Below are positions 1 through 13,192 of a DNA stretch of 64,000 nucleotides, one piece after another; position 1 is the first letter of the stretch, and each line of letters starts with the position of its first letter. Below the pieces are notes generated by a model. That model did not search any database, was not told where the DNA came from, and saw only the letters and a list, made by a program, of their open reading frames with translations. The stretch spans positions 11,111,704 through 11,175,703 of the forward strand of contig NC_088304.1 of the NCBI RefSeq assembly GCF_032854445.1. Reading direction: 5' to 3'. The translations under genes and the position numbers were made by a program. The DNA is from Liolophura sinensis (Eukaryota > Mollusca > Polyplacophora > Chitonida > Chitonidae).

Positions 1-313
1 TAGAGCTTAAGTAGAGCCAGATGTAGTTATGCAAATATAAATGCATGCCGTGATGATAAATCTAGTTGGAATATAATTAGCTGTGATGAGGATGTTTCTG
101 GCGTTGGTGATTGCAGGGTCACGGTGTTTGTAGATTCCGTACACTTCTGGTTCATCAAATTTGAGATTTGTTGTGCAGTGTCATTATATTACACATGAAA
201 AAGGTTTAATATACCGTGAATACTGTATTTGAACTCCAACTGAGTGCCTACCATATAGAGGCGAGATGCGGGTGTTCAACTTTAACAGCTGTATATATTG
301 AACACTTTCTGAA

Positions 314-478
314 TATTTATTTACTTAATTAATTATTTGACTATTTGATTGGTATTTACGCCATCCTCAAGAATATTTCACTTCAGCATTAGTGTGGGAG
401 AGAACTGGGCAGAGGCTGGGGGAAACCCACTACCATCCGCAGGTTACTGGAATGCCTTCCCACGTACTGCCGGAGACG
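314..478 (-). repeat. SINE family A, 3' part
   Basis: Reads the AAATA tail complement, then GATTGGTATTTACGCC and CAAGAATATTTCA, then the GGGCAGAG...CCATCCGCAGGTTACTGG body. The tRNA-like head is missing. Confidence 0.75.
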
Positions 479-507
479 AAATTTTCGAATAAGATGGTTA
501 TTCACAT

Positions 508-600
508 CTGTTCTGGTGTCAAGTGCAGTGTCATATACCTGTTCTGGTGTCATGCGCAGTGTCATATACCTGTTCTGGTGTCATGCGCTGTGTGATATAC
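508..600. repeat. 31-bp tandem repeat, three units
   Basis: Three near-identical copies of a 31-bp unit starting CTGTTCTGGTGTCATGCGCA. No coding meaning is seen. Confidence 0.85.
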
Positions 601-3249
601 CTGTGAGTGTGTATCTGTGTGTTCGGTGAGGTGTTCGGCACCATGGTGTCATGTCACATACCTGTAGCGAGTACACCGTTTCCAGTTTAAAAATCCGCAT
701 TTGGTTTTGTAGCGGTCTTGAGCGGTGTAGGATTCTACTCGTGTGTGTCTACAAACATGTCGACTGAAACAAGAATAAACAGGCATTCATAAATACATAT
801 ATAGTGAGAGGATGTTGTAAAGATGTCCCCATTAAAAACTGGCGAATTTGCCGTACAATTGTAGCATTGGCCGTAAAATTGTAGCGTATACCTGATAAAG
901 AATGCGCAATTACTATCTTCTTGAACTGATGACATGAAAAAAAAAACAACAGATTTATACAGGCTAGAGTCAAGTCTTTAGTTGAAAATTTTGTGAAATA
1001 TGATCTTAATGACTTTCAGTAAAAGAAAAGACGTATTTATTATCAAAATCATCGACATGGTGAACAGCTTAGATATGGGTAAGTCATGATCAGGCAGAAA
1101 GTTACACATGTGTGATAGAAATGTTGAACATGCTAAGAGTCGATCATGTTTAATGAAGAAAAAGAAAATCTGGAATGAAAAGGGAACCAAAAGTCTTCAT
1201 ATGGCGCACGAAAACCATAAATGAGTGGTACAATAATGGGCATGCTAGCCACACATATACGCATATGAGTGCCTAAAATTTTGAGTGTAAATTCATGTAC
1301 CTGTGATGAACGTCATAAAATTGAAAGCGAAATTCTTTTTATGACGAGATAAAGGCCACGGGCGTGATTTGAGTTAAAATCTAAGCTGGGAAATATGAAC
1401 AAGTCACTGAAAACGTGTCAAGTGACGGTCACTGGCGAAAATAGCATAGGTGGGCGTACAAACTGGGTCACGGCGTCTGCTTAATCAGCTGGGTTTTTTT
1501 TCTTCAAATCAGTTCACATCCGTCATTCCACAATGCAAATCAAACAATTTTGATTTTAATTTCTTCTTCTTAGCATTCATATCCATGCGTGGGTTGAGTT
1601 TTTGGTCAACACTTCTTAAGGAAACATAAAAGAATCAAGGCAGGTAGCTTCCAAGGAGATAGGCGTTAACAGGCCTAAATATTTTATAAACAGGTCATGG
1701 CCGGCAACTGCTCATTGCCGCACTCCGTGGTAGAATGTATGCATGACAAGTATTTACACGGTGTCATGCGTAGGTTATGCGGTAGCCCAGAGTGAAGTGT
1801 ATTTAGGTCACGAAATGCAAAGTACATCCGTGTGTTCTTGTTCTTCAAAGCTCGAGAAAACAACAGGTATATATTTTTCTCCAGGGACATCCGCATTGAC
1901 GCCAAACATCTCCGCTCACTGACTGGTCGATCTAACAGACATTGTCAAGCCTGTGACAAACAGGAAATGACGTGGGAGTGCTTTTGCTTTTTTTTTTCTT
2001 ACTTGGGCAGGAGGAGGGGCAAATAGCTAGGTCGAAGCGGGTGGTACAAAAGGTGTAGATCCAAGACATAACAAAACGATGGCGACATTTATTTTAAGAC
2101 TATGTATGACGCTCTGTAAAACGCAGAATCCCAATGCTTTATGGCGAAAAATATAGTGTTTTAGCATTTTTGATTGAGACAAACTGCCATTATGCTGATA
2201 GTCGTTACGTTCAGAGATACAAATTAACACTGATAAAAAAAATCAGACGTAACGTAACAATATTTTACTCTTCACTATTAGCCCAGATCAGGCATACGTT
2301 TTAGCCGTTCAATTTTAAAGTAAAGTTATCTTCAGGTATCTGTGCTTTTTATTATTTTTTCAGTTAATTTTCATTCATCATTTTTTCAACAGGACTATCT
2401 TTATAATTCTGTATTAACAAAAATACACACTTAAATATTTGTTTAAGAGTATACAAAATATAAGTATATATATTAAAATTATTAATTATCAGTTATTATC
2501 ACCGATTATTGTGATTCTTTTTTGTTTATTGAAACGCATTATACAGCAATGCAGAAGAGGGTCTCCTTATTAGGATGGACAGTCTAGTTCACATGCGATA
2601 CTGCAAAAATGACGTCTATCAGGTGAAGACCTTGTCGTTGTTTGCTGTCGATTGAATGCCGTCAAAAGTAAAACAAAGAACCCCATACTAAAGATTCGAA
2701 GCAAATGATCTGATCGAGCCTCAACCACTGGGATGGAGCTAGGCTCACTATATCCAGCCCTTAGCTGTAGTATGCAGCTTTGTAAATTGAAACAGAAACC
2801 ACTGAGTGTGTGTCACGGTATGTTTTCAATAACCCCAGAGCATTGATTAGAGTGCAATAAACTTAAAGCGAATTTCTCAGGCGTTTTCTAGAAATGACCT
2901 ATATTTCTAATTGAGACTGGGACCGCCAAAACGAAAACAATATGGAGCGGAGACATGTGGCCTGGGTTTGACACATGAGATAGTTACGCTTACAGAACAG
3001 TTTGTAGTAAAGTAGTACTTGAACAGTCACTGTAGTTGGATGATGGTGGAGGAGTTATATGTCAACGGACGTTGGACATACAGTAGATTTATTGAAGGTC
3101 AAAAACCCCGGTCTTTTATTGGGTCCATATGTGTGTGGAATCGGAGTCAGAATGTACGTCTCTTGTTATCAGGCAGCAGGCCAGTTAAACACCACAAAGA
3201 TTGGACTAGTTGAAGAGAACGCGTGCATGTACTATAGTGAAAGACTGCA
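600..3249. other. No gene seen
   Basis: AT-rich DNA with short frames only. A 195-base plus frame ending at 3253 lies against repeat family C and has no recognised product. A minus stretch near 1905-1800 (FGVNADVPGEKYIPVVFSS) looks protein-like and could be a terminal exon of the gene starting at 4804, but no junction supports it. Confidence 0.5.
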
Positions 3250-3360
3250 GTAAAACCAGAGCTGCGACGACTGGATGGGCTAATTATCACATTTAGTAGG
3301 TGAAATTCCGCCTCTTGTCAATTTACATCAGTTACAGGGTTCTATTCGAACTGTTCACGT
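3250..3360 (-). repeat. Dispersed repeat family C (probable SINE body)
   Basis: Shares AAAACCAGAGC...GCGACGAC and CTCTTGTCAATTTAC-type blocks with 40440-40570 and, inverted, with 53560-53670. Confidence 0.65.
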
Positions 3361-3446
3361 AAATGCTTGGATAGTAGCAAATTACACGCCACCTAATGGC
3401 AAAGGCTGTTCGCTTAATAATATTTTCTCTTAAAAATCTAAAATTT

Positions 3447-3662
3447 ACGTTAAGGTTAACAGAAAGTCTGTTGTTGAGTGTTGCTAGAATACATAATGCA
3501 TAATAATGTGTTATATTCAACAGAATATTCTGTTAGCATAATAGAATTTTTATGTTGAATTAATAAACTGTGTGCGTTATATTTAACAGAATAATCTGCT
3601 GCAGTGTAACAGAATACATTCTAGCATCACGCAAACAACAGACTTTCTGTTAATCTAACTGG
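3447..3662. mobile_element. AT-rich palindromic MITE, copy 1
   Basis: Ends carry TTAACAGAAAGTCTGTTGTT and its complement, and both arms contain GCTAGAAT. Related copies lie at 4177-4405 and 12860-13063. Confidence 0.7.
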
Positions 3663-4176
3663 TTATTTTATAATGATGACTGCACCGTGCAGATACTTTT
3701 TAGACAGTCTCTTGTTAATTTACAAGCACAGTCCTACGTTGTACACGTGTATACATTCTGCGCAGCTAAGCATGTTTACCAGCTACAATAGCTTATATGT
3801 TGTTTCCTTCCTGTATTAAGAGTGCACACCATCAGGTATGTTTGCGAGCTATAGGCCTCCTTCCTGCGCTGTGCATGCCTGTCCTCGTGCAGTGCACATA
3901 TCACAATGTAACACAACATAACTGTGCAGGAACTATGATTATAACTTAGAAAATACGATACGTCTGTACTACGTGAAAATGATTTGTATTTAGATGCAGT
4001 CGTGAAGTTTTAATGCAAGCAACAAATTCACCTGATCATATTTTAATCTTAGACTGAACATTGCCTCGAGGAAAATGCAGATATAATTAGACATTCATTT
4101 AAAACTGTGTTGACTGTGTCTACAGCTGAATGATTTCCTTACACATTGGTGTTGGGAGAAGTATATTCACTCAAAA

Positions 4177-4405
4177 AATTAATCCGTTAAATTTAACAGA
4201 AATCCTATTACCTGAGTGATTCTAGAATGTATTATGTTATTGTAGCAGATTATTCTACTAAATATTACACACATGTTCTGTTAATTTAACATAACGATTA
4301 CAGTAGATTAACAGGGCATTATGTTGAATATGACACAGTATTGTGTTATAAAAACAGAATACTGTCTAGCACCACTCAGACTTTCTGTTAAAGATAACGG
4401 TGTAT
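4177..4405. mobile_element. AT-rich palindromic MITE, copy 2
   Basis: ATCCGTTAAATTTAACAGAA at the left, AGACTTTCTGTTAAAGATAA at the right, TTCTAGAATGTATTATGTTA inside. Confidence 0.65.
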
Positions 4406-4724
4406 TTTAGGTTTAACTTTCAGGTATAGACACGGAAGTCACGTGGACAAAGGCTAGATCAACTTAATTACAAGTCTGTGATAAGTTTTACCAGGCATCG
4501 CTGATTTTTATAAAGTCTTTGTAATAAAGAATTAATGAAATGAAATTGAACAGGCATGACTGCATCACCTTACTTGGTTCATTATACAATGTAGGTTTCG
4601 TGCAGTTCTCCTGGCTCTGGTAAGCTTTATAAACAAACGCCTTAGTGTGAACTGGACAAAACGATGTGTTCATGAATTTTGATAATACTATCTACATATC
4701 ATTTCAGAAAATATGACAACTTAC

Positions 4725-4804
4725 CCGTTCGACGAGAGAGCATTCACGGACAGACAGACGAACAGAAAGACTGTCAGGCCACAGACAAATGCCTCCACGC
4801 GCAT
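4725..4804 (-). CDS. First coding exon (signal peptide) of an unidentified secreted protein
   Basis: Reading leftward from ATG at 4804, the exon codes MRVEAFVCGLTVFLFVCLS then VNALSSN, a classic signal peptide with a short basic/acidic n-region, a hydrophobic core and small residues before a likely cut after Ala22. It ends in phase 2 at a strong donor (GG|GTAAGT). A TATATAA lies about 155 bases upstream. The next exons must lie below 4720; a short cysteine-containing open stretch near 4530-4625 (minus) is a candidate, but no junction could be fixed. The product is not recognised. Confidence 0.5.
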
Positions 4805-4955
4805 TGCCTCTGTGATCACAGGACTGTGGGCTTATAAATTAATAATTAATATAATAACTATATGTTGGTATGTTAAATAAATATAATAGTGAGCTTTCCC
4901 GACCGCTGCCGGATCGGGGAATAGAGTGTTGGTGAGTTCAGTGAACTGACACTAG

Positions 4956-4962
4956 TTATATA
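4956..4962 (-). promoter_or_regulatory. Possible TATA box for the minus-strand signal-peptide exon
   Basis: TATATAA reads on the minus strand in a relatively GC-rich stretch (4890-5000) upstream of the ATG at 4804. Such hexamers are common in AT-rich DNA; support comes only from position. Confidence 0.25.
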
Positions 4963-5726
4963 CCTCGAGCACAGAGCCCAACCCTCGTGTTATTAATACT
5001 GTTTGCTTCGGATTTCCTCCAATCAGCGTTGGCGGATACGCGCAGGAATTTCATTAAATTTGAACCCACACTGACCTTATCACGCCCTAGCTTTGGAGTA
5101 GTCGTGTTCCTCCGCTTTTAAAGTAGTCCAGCCAGGTGATTCGTCAACACGTCCACTCAACTGGAAACAGATCCGGGTATTGGGAGTGTAGCTTTTTAAA
5201 AGTGTGTTTGGGACAATGTGTGTGTTAGAAATGATTACTGAACTTGTAACAATATGAAAAAGGAAGTGGATGTGTACGTTTGGCTGGGTAATTATTCGTT
5301 TCTGTAACCGGATATGCCGTATAGCTTTATGAGAGGAAATGGGTGTTCTAAGTATGTATAGGACATACATAAGGAAAGAAGGGTGTGTGGGGCCTGGGGA
5401 GAAGAATATTCAAAACAAAGATATGAATCATGAATAATAAATGAATAACTATCTTCAGTCATCGGTTCAGTTTGGATTTTGTGAATAACAGAGGGCCTCG
5501 GAAATTCCAACATAATTATACTTCATTTTTAACACGATATAAGGTATACATCGTGAATTCTGGTGGAAGTCATGTACCGGTATGTAGATTTAAACTTGGA
5601 TGAGTCGACGTGGTACCTTCTGTTTTGTTTCACTTACAAGGCACATGTGCTGCCATGAAATTGTTCACAAATATCAGGAATAGAGTAACAAAATGTTATT
5701 TATGCGAAGTATGTATATATGTATGT

Positions 5727-5985
5727 AACAATGACGACGAGGAGTCATTAGGTGTGTGTACATATACTTTGTCTACTTGTGGCCGGGCGAGTCCATGCCG
5801 CCAAAGTGCTGCCGCCACTGAAGCATCATGCCGAAGACACCAGAAATGACCACATTATATGACACAATGCCAACCAGTCCTGTTTCCTTTCTCTAACATC
5901 TCAGTGCTGAGCACCAAGCGAGGCAGCAACAAGTAACCGTTGTTAAAGAATCTGGTATCACCCGTCCCGGCTTGATCTCATGCCT
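5727..5985 (-). repeat. SINE family B
   Basis: Reads GACGACGAGGAGTCATTAGG, then a conserved body with TGGCCGGGCGAGTCCATG, and a head complement near ACCCGTCCCGGCTTGATCTC. Matches the 60954-61320 copy in reverse. Confidence 0.75.
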
Positions 5986-8067
5986 TCCGAATGGACGTTT
6001 CTGAAGCTAATGTGTTAAATACATCTGTGAGTTATGCATTGCAACAGAACTGGTCCAGAAAATACAAAAAGTCAAGAAGAATGTTATTCTGATATATAAA
6101 GTGGGTTTTTAAAAAGACTTTCTGGAATATTGCATTGTATAACATATATTAGATCATCTGTGGCAAAAATATGCCAAAGTTTCTGAAATGCTCCAATAAT
6201 AATAATAATAATAATAGTTCAATAGGCCTAAGTTAAACTGATCATTGAGCTGACCTAGGAAACCAGCAGTTTGTTTTACATATTTGGTTTCGTTTTACAC
6301 GATGCTCAAGCATGTTATATATACCCGAGAAACATGTTTAATAAAAAATCGATTTGCTCAAATTCCATGGATGTTTGTTTTTCTTGTACAGTAGGCCAAA
6401 TAATTACCTTTCACAAGATATCAGCCTTGTCTTAACAAGTGTTACCTTTCAATCTCGGAAAAGTTCTGAAAATTATAAAGCCGGTCGCATTATAACTTTT
6501 AAACTTTAGAGTCATTTTTGCACTATAAATAGTAGGTTACCGGTGCGAGTCCGATATACATCGAATGGTAATAATTAGGGCTATTCTTAATTGGTAAATA
6601 CAGAAAATTAAATTTCGCCAATTTAAAAAAGCCAATACGAATTTTTAAAACTCTAAACGTGCTCCCTCACAAAGTGCAATGAATATAGACTGTAGCCATG
6701 CCACCGGGCAGCTGAATTTAAAACTCCAAACTTCACGCCAGAAAACATTAATATACACAACAAAGTATACATAAATATATACGTATTAAGATGAAGTTCT
6801 AACATTTTCATATATTCATACGAATGTACACACCTGTGTAATGTTTACTATTTATTCACGGATAATGATATCCGTGAGATCCGTGCATATGGTGTTTACA
6901 TATCTCATATCTCACCGTATGTATAGCCTGTGTCAGAACATATCAGTACAGAATGTTTCAATCTTCGTTTTATGGAGCATATATAATGATTATTGCGGAA
7001 ACTTCAGTTCAAAAACGGTGTCGTTTACATTCAGTTTTCTACTCTGACTGTGGGAAAATTATCAATTATTAATTTACAATCAACTGACATATCTTCTTTC
7101 AGTGGCATTTAGAATTCGGTGAACACACCGGAAAGGATTATTAATTTATTTATTTATTTGATTAGAGTTTTACGCTAGCACACTAACCACTCGGCCAAAG
7201 AGACTTCCAGCACTGTGTATGGCATTTCTACACAGTAGTTTTTAGTGAATATAGGATGTAATAAGTAGCTGGGCTGCTATGTGTAGGCCTAATCACTTTA
7301 ATGACAAGTAGCGGTAATAAACTTTAAATATCAAAAATAATTTAAATAATGTAACAGACCATATATGACAACATATGAGCAATATTACTGGCGATAAGTA
7401 TAAATCTTGTTTCTTATTTGCACTTCGAAATAGAATAATCTGCATTTTATTTAAGATATACATGTATATGTTCTTTTTTACATGTAAATTACATCTATCT
7501 CATAGCGCTTGATGAGGGCTGCAGGCAACTTTTTTTTTGTATAATTAATTGAAGTATTTCTCGACATTGCTTTTCATGCGTGCAGTGCCTATCACGTGAC
7601 AATCACTTAAGTTTAATCTTGTCTTTGTAATTGTCGCCAGAGTTGAACAGACGGTATGTTTAGCATTATTCACATAGCCGAAGATATTAATAGCGCAGCG
7701 GATTTCTACATGATGACGTCACCGACTGCATCAAACTATCTAATAATCGGCTCTGGATTGGGCCAGATAGAAAGAAGTGTGTATGCATTTGTTTGCCAGG
7801 TTATAACCCCTAGTGTAGAAGTTTCCAATAAACAACGCATGGTGTGTATTGCATCCTCGAAAAAGAAGTAATGAAAGTAATTAATAGTTAACATTGGATA
7901 ATATTTTATGCTTTTTCATTGGGGAGGGTGCATGTTTTTGTATGTAGTCTTTGGATAATTGGGGAGCTCCAAGTTCGAATTATTTTCATGCTGAATAGTA
8001 AAAACAGCCTTTGTGTATCATGGGACTGGTTAAAAATGTAAAGAAACTTTTTCTTAACATTAATTCA
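5986..8067. other. No gene seen
   Basis: AT-rich, with an (AAT)n run near 6197-6215 and one deleted SINE at 7140. Frames are short and unremarkable. Confidence 0.5.
7140..7202 (-). repeat. SINE family A, internally deleted
   Basis: The tail and the first GTTTTACG join directly to the head remnant CACACTAACCACTCGGCC; about 170 bp of body are missing. Confidence 0.55.
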
Positions 8068-8389
8068 CTAGTCACCTGTCTCTCCGTGTTTTAGAGGTAC
8101 AAATAGCATCCATTTCGTGTAGGGACTTCTTAAGCTCATGAACGCTCGGTTGTTTTCTCCTTTTTCTCCTTCGTTCGTCTGCACTAAATTAAAAACTTGA
8201 AGCGTTTTACAAACGCCCATGCTGTAATAAATGTAATCAAAACTTGTAGCAGGTCCCATGGTGCAGTGTGACTTTTTTTTTCGACTTTCAAAGATAACAG
8301 ATTTCGAACTTGAAATTCCCATGTTGTCCAGTGATCTGATATTCGTAAATATGTGGCGTAGGTCGTCGTTAATCACCTGTGGAACATCC
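8068..8389 (-). CDS. Unrecognised exon-like open frame
   Basis: A 102-residue frame preceded on the minus strand by an acceptor-like TGTTCCACAG at about 8380. It contains mixed, non-repetitive residues (for example FDYIYYSMGVCKTLQVF and PYTKWMLFVPL) and ends in TAG. Base composition is less AT-rich than its surroundings. It has no match I recognise and no confirmed partner exon. Confidence 0.22.
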
Positions 8390-9384
8390 GGGTAATTTCA
8401 AGGCAGGACGTTAACCTTCATTAACAATAATAATAAAAGAACTGTGGAAATCGTGGACAGTCTTTGGTGCAAACTTGAAGAGATGGGTCACTCGTATCCG
8501 GCAGTATCCGCCAAGGTTTTGTAAATGGGATCTAGACTTCGTTGCGTGACCTCAGCAATGGATTGGAAATTCAGTCACGAGCAAAATATTTGCCGAGCGC
8601 TTTTGTGGCCGTGAAAAATGGTGCTTTTAATGGTGCTTTTAATGGGGTAAACAATAGGACGTTGTGTTGTGGCTCAGCAGACACGTGTGTGTCACAAAGT
8701 TCTTTGGGTGTATTTACTATCCTTCTGTAAACACTGCGTGATATTCAAAGGGTTTCATTCACACGCAGTGTCTCATACAGTGTATGCAGAACACAGTATG
8801 TATTAATCAAATTCCTTCTAATGCCAGGTTGTACAGGTTGAATTCGGGCATACAGATAGATAGCTATAGCTTTAGATGCAAAAAGCAGGGATTCCAGAAA
8901 GTTCTACCCTCTTTATAGAACGTGAACAATCGATACGTACCGTATATGACTCATATTTTTTGTCCACGGTCAGTGCATTTTACTTAAATTTCAACTTTTT
9001 TTTCAGCTCACACATTTTGCTTGATTCTGATTGATTCTTCCACTTAAGATATTGTTGTGAAGTTTGATTAAATTCTGATCAGAAAAACTTAATTGTTGGC
9101 GAAGGAAATATAATTTAAACGTATTTATTTGCTTCTGAAAGTGCACTTTTATTGGCCAAATCTTTTAAGGTGAAATGCATAGTAAGTTACACATTTTGTG
9201 TGATTCTGATAGTTAGAAATGTGTTCTAAAGTTTTATTAGAAGACAGAATCGTACTATTAAAAACTGTTAGTTTCGATAATAAAAAGTAATATTTTATAA
9301 TCTCTACTCTAGAATGCAACTTTTTGGCGGTTTTTACACCAAATACAGCTGATAGCAACTGATTTGGATATTTATTCCTTTACA

Positions 9385-9630
9385 TGTATTTGATTGGTGT
9401 TTTACACCTTATTCGGGGATATTTCACTTCCACAACTTCGGCCAGCATTATGGTGGGAGGAAACCGGGCAGAACTTGGGGAAACCCACAACCATCCACAG
9501 GCTGCTGGAAGACCTTCGCACGTACAGCCGAAGAGGAAGCCTACATGAGCTGGCCCAGAGCGACTTGATTGGTGAGAGGCTCTTGGGTTATTGCGCCTTG
9601 CTGTCACGCTAACCACTTCCGCCCCTGTTT
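9385..9630 (-). repeat. SINE family A, nearly full length
   Basis: Carries body and head (CTGGAC-like B-box region diverged, ACGCTAACCACTTCCGCCCC at the head end) with several small changes. Confidence 0.8.
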
Positions 9631-10192
9631 GGAATAAATTTGTCAAGTGCAAATAGATGTGTATATAACTTGTGAGTTTGGAAAATGACCGATGAATACT
9701 GAAAGGCTACTTAGATCCGTTAGAAACCCTTTTAAACTATTTCTTTCGGAAAATTTATAAATAAATGTGTTAAGTGTGCTGTTACAAATATGTGAAAATT
9801 GAGGTGTGAATTGGAATGGAATGCCATTAATTGTGAATGTGTAAAACAAATATGGTTCAGGGTTGGGGTGCGGGTGGAAGTGGGGGTAGGGTCTTTACAC
9901 AAAAGTGTTAATTTTTTTTTTGTTACAATTTTGGCAACAATTGCTCGATTGTTATGTCTGCAACTCTGTTGTAATCTCATTGTCGCCCAAGGTTTAACTT
10001 TGTATGGGCACTGCTGACGTCACGACACGCCTGAGTGCAGGCTGCTTACCGTGTAAACTGATCGATGTAGCCTCATGTATATTGTAACGCTACAGCCATG
10101 TGTTTTCTTCATTACACGCAGCAGACCCACCTCCATCCCACCCCCCACGACACACATTCTGAATGCAAAAAAAAAAAAAAACAAAAAAAAAA

Positions 10193-10320
10193 CAGACGTG
10201 ACACCCCATAAAGTCCCAACATATAGTGATACCAGACGTGACAGCCTTCACAGTCACCAGACGTGACACACAGTCACAATAAACTGACACCAGACGTGGC
10301 ATCGTACATAATCACTGTCT
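10193..10320. repeat. Degenerate tandem repeat
   Basis: Four copies of CCAGACGTGACA-type motif with CACAGTCAC spacers, next to an A-rich run (10165-10193). Confidence 0.6.
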
Positions 10321-10448
10321 GTTGACGGGATTAAACTTCATCACTGCCTTTCAGCCTGTGTTTGTACTGTACATGTACTCTTACAGCTCATTAGCGGGAT
10401 GTACGGTGTGCACATTTCAGTCCAAATTTAGATGCTATTTGTTCACCA

Positions 10449-10449
<1 letters not shown>

Positions 10450-10528
<79 letters not shown>
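10450..10528. repeat. (TA)n microsatellite
   Basis: About 39 TA dinucleotides in a row. Confidence 0.97.
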
Positions 10529-10530
<2 letters not shown>

Positions 10531-10741
10531 TTAGTATGCACAGTTTCACATATATTTTGTGTATTTGTGTACATGTGTGTGTAGTAAGGTGACCTTAACG
10601 AACTGTAAACTGTGAGAACGGCCACACAAGCGCTGTCTACCGGCTATTGTCAACAAGGCCTCACGATTAGCGAGATCGCGGACATTACAGTCTTTACCTC
10701 GGAGCGGGCTTGGACTCGCACCGCGTGCATATGTCCTTATG

Positions 10742-10907
10742 ACATTTTTGACAAGTCACATGATACAGTGCGACAGTTGTACCTTTAGGGACAAAACAAT
10801 TGGAACTCGAAACACCTAGCCCATATATGCGACGGTGTGAGTTGTGCCTGGCTGAGTGGGGAAAATGTTCGCCTTTAAGTTAGGACCGGCGAGTTGAAAG
10901 CCCTACT
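10742..10907 (+). repeat. Dispersed repeat family D
   Basis: AAGTCACATGATACAGTGCG then a tRNA-like block with CTGGCTGAGTGGGGAAAATG. Also found at 12547-12690, 13960-14040 and, inverted, 17595-17675. Confidence 0.65.
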
Positions 10908-11841
10908 AAATACTAAATACTACGACAAACACGAAAATATATATTTTCGATTTCTTCGTAAACTTAGGCATTAGGGGGATGAATTTATGTACAGTACTTT
11001 AGTGTAATAGGTGAGTACAATATAATATTTTTCAACATGGGCGTATATATTAAGATCAGTTTATACAGAGTGATTTGTCGCCTACACTCGTCGAACTAGA
11101 TTAGTACTCAAGCACGCATGCATACATGAACTGGACTAGTTAAACCAAACCACAATAAACGTTATTTCATACAGTTTGTATAATTACACACATCTCATCC
11201 TTCAAAACGTGAATTATAAAATAATGCCGACTGGGCAAATGCGAAAAGGCGATGCGACAAATCGCACAAGCTGGCCGCAGCTTTAAGAGAAAGAGACAAT
11301 TTCTTTCTGTTTTTTTTTTTTAACCTCTAGCTCGAATGGGATTAATCCCGGATCTGCAGCAGAGGTAACACACTCCCCAATCACTTAATGTATTAAGCTG
11401 TCTACAACTGTCAAGGTAAGAGATTTGTTAAGACAGGTTGTACGATTGAGTAGGGTATGGGGGACAAACCGAGTGCAAAATTAAGTTCGAGATCGTCTTT
11501 ACAGCAGAACGAAGGTCATTTTTACGAGGGAAATCAATAGTGAGGTCATAAATTAAGAAACCCTCAAGTACAAATTTATTACTTAACAGCTCTGTGAAAA
11601 TTTTAACACATTGTGTTTACATTGAACTTAAATGGTGCTCTGTTGAGATAAGAATTACCTCCATAAATCGCGAGTACGACCTTAGTTCTGTCGGGCCTTT
11701 TTTTCTTAATAAACCATGTCAGAGTTTACTGTATTACAATCCACTGTGTTCTACTTTAGTGTGGTCTGCTTTATTGTGATATATTAATTTATTAGGTCAA
11801 TGCTAAATATAAAAAAGGTAAATAAAATTCACATAATAAAT

Positions 11842-11953
11842 GTTCTGCCCGGCTCTGCCCCGTTTCCACCCACCATAATAAGGGGCCGACGTCGTATAAG
11901 TGAAATATTCTTGAGTACGGCGTAAAACACCAATCAAATAAAGAAACAAATAA
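11842..11953 (+). repeat. SINE family A, 5'-truncated
   Basis: Sense-strand body end with GAAATATTCTTGAGTACGGC and a CAATCAAATAAA tail. Confidence 0.8.
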
Positions 11954-12099
11954 ATGTGTACCCTATTTCATAACCCTCTACATTCCATGGGAGAGATCAA
12001 GCTCTTGTGAGCTTTCTTCCTGCCAAATGTATTCCACATATATTCATTATGTATTCAATATAAGGTCTATGATGAATAAAAGATGAAATGAAAATATTA

Positions 12100-12232
12100 A
12101 TGTATTTATTTAATTGGATATTTACGCCGTACTCAAAGATATATCAGTTTTACGACGGCGACCACCATTGTGGTGAGAGCCCAGGAGAAACCCACGGCCA
12201 TATGGGGGTTGCTTTCAAACGTTCCCACGAAC
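12100..12232 (-). repeat. SINE family A fragment
   Basis: Tail and 3' body up to the cleft near TTCCCACGAAC; the head is absent. Confidence 0.75.
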
Positions 12233-12546
12233 TACTGTTAAGTCATACTATGTTTCGGTTTACTACGAATGAGCAGTAAGTTATCGGTACAAGGTCGTCA
12301 AAGTGCAGAGATCTTTTGAAGTTGTAAGGCAGAGAGAGAACTCTGGGTGTAAACGTCAGATGGAGATTGAGTATTGGAGAGTTTTCCGAAAAAAATACCC
12401 GTGTCACAATAGGCGAGTTTGAAGGTCAAACTGTTTTATCCGTCGGGGTCCAAAATTCTTATTTCCCAAGGGAAATAGGTGTCATTTGTGCTTCTGAACT
12501 ACGGAGGGACAAGTAATCAGTAACTGGATTCAACATATTGCCTAAT

Positions 12547-12690
12547 ATTTTTGAAAAGTCACATGATACAGTTGAACTGTTTCTACCTAGGGCAATACAC
12601 GAGATCGAATGGCTGGGTGGTGAAAATGCTCGCGTTTCAATCGCTAGGACTTCAAACCCAGTATGGGTTTAAACCCAGTCTGTGGGTGGG
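12547..12690 (+). repeat. Dispersed repeat family D
   Basis: AAAGTCACATGATACAGTTG and GGCTGGGTGGTGAAAATGCT. Confidence 0.65.
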
Positions 12691-12859
12691 GCTCTGTGGA
12701 TGTGTCATGCTTTTTTTTACGTCAGATACCCTGAGCCTAATCCCACAAATTAAATGTCGGCTTACTTTATTGTAGCTATACCATGTCGTCACATGTTAAA
12801 GCATCTTGTTTGGATGATTTTCGTCTACTTTACCTGTTTCTTTCACCATACAGCAACAA

Positions 12860-13063
12860 AAGTAATCCGTTAATGTTAAGTGGAAGTCTGTTGTCTGAGT
12901 TATGCTAGAATGTATTCTCTTATTATAGCATGATGATGTATCATAGTTAACATAATACCCTGTGAATCTAATACGATTTTTATGTTAAATAATAGAATAT
13001 GTCTGTTGCAATAACAATACATTCTAGCATCACGGAGACAACATACCTTCTGTTAAATTTGAT
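12860..13063. mobile_element. AT-rich palindromic MITE, copy 3
   Basis: AAGTCTGTTGTCTGAGTTAT left arm; ACATTCTAGCATCACGGAGA right arm. Confidence 0.68.
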
Positions 13064-13192
13064 GAATTTTAATGGTGTATAATAGTGTTTTACTTTTGTA
13101 CTATTTAATACCTTTATGATGACATTGATCTTTACATGAAAAGATAATATATATTTTTTCCGTGCTGATTCTGAGATGCCTGAATCTAATTA

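Noticed and set aside
10322-10625. Frames rich in I-Y dipeptides
   Set aside because: They are translations of the (TA)n microsatellite.
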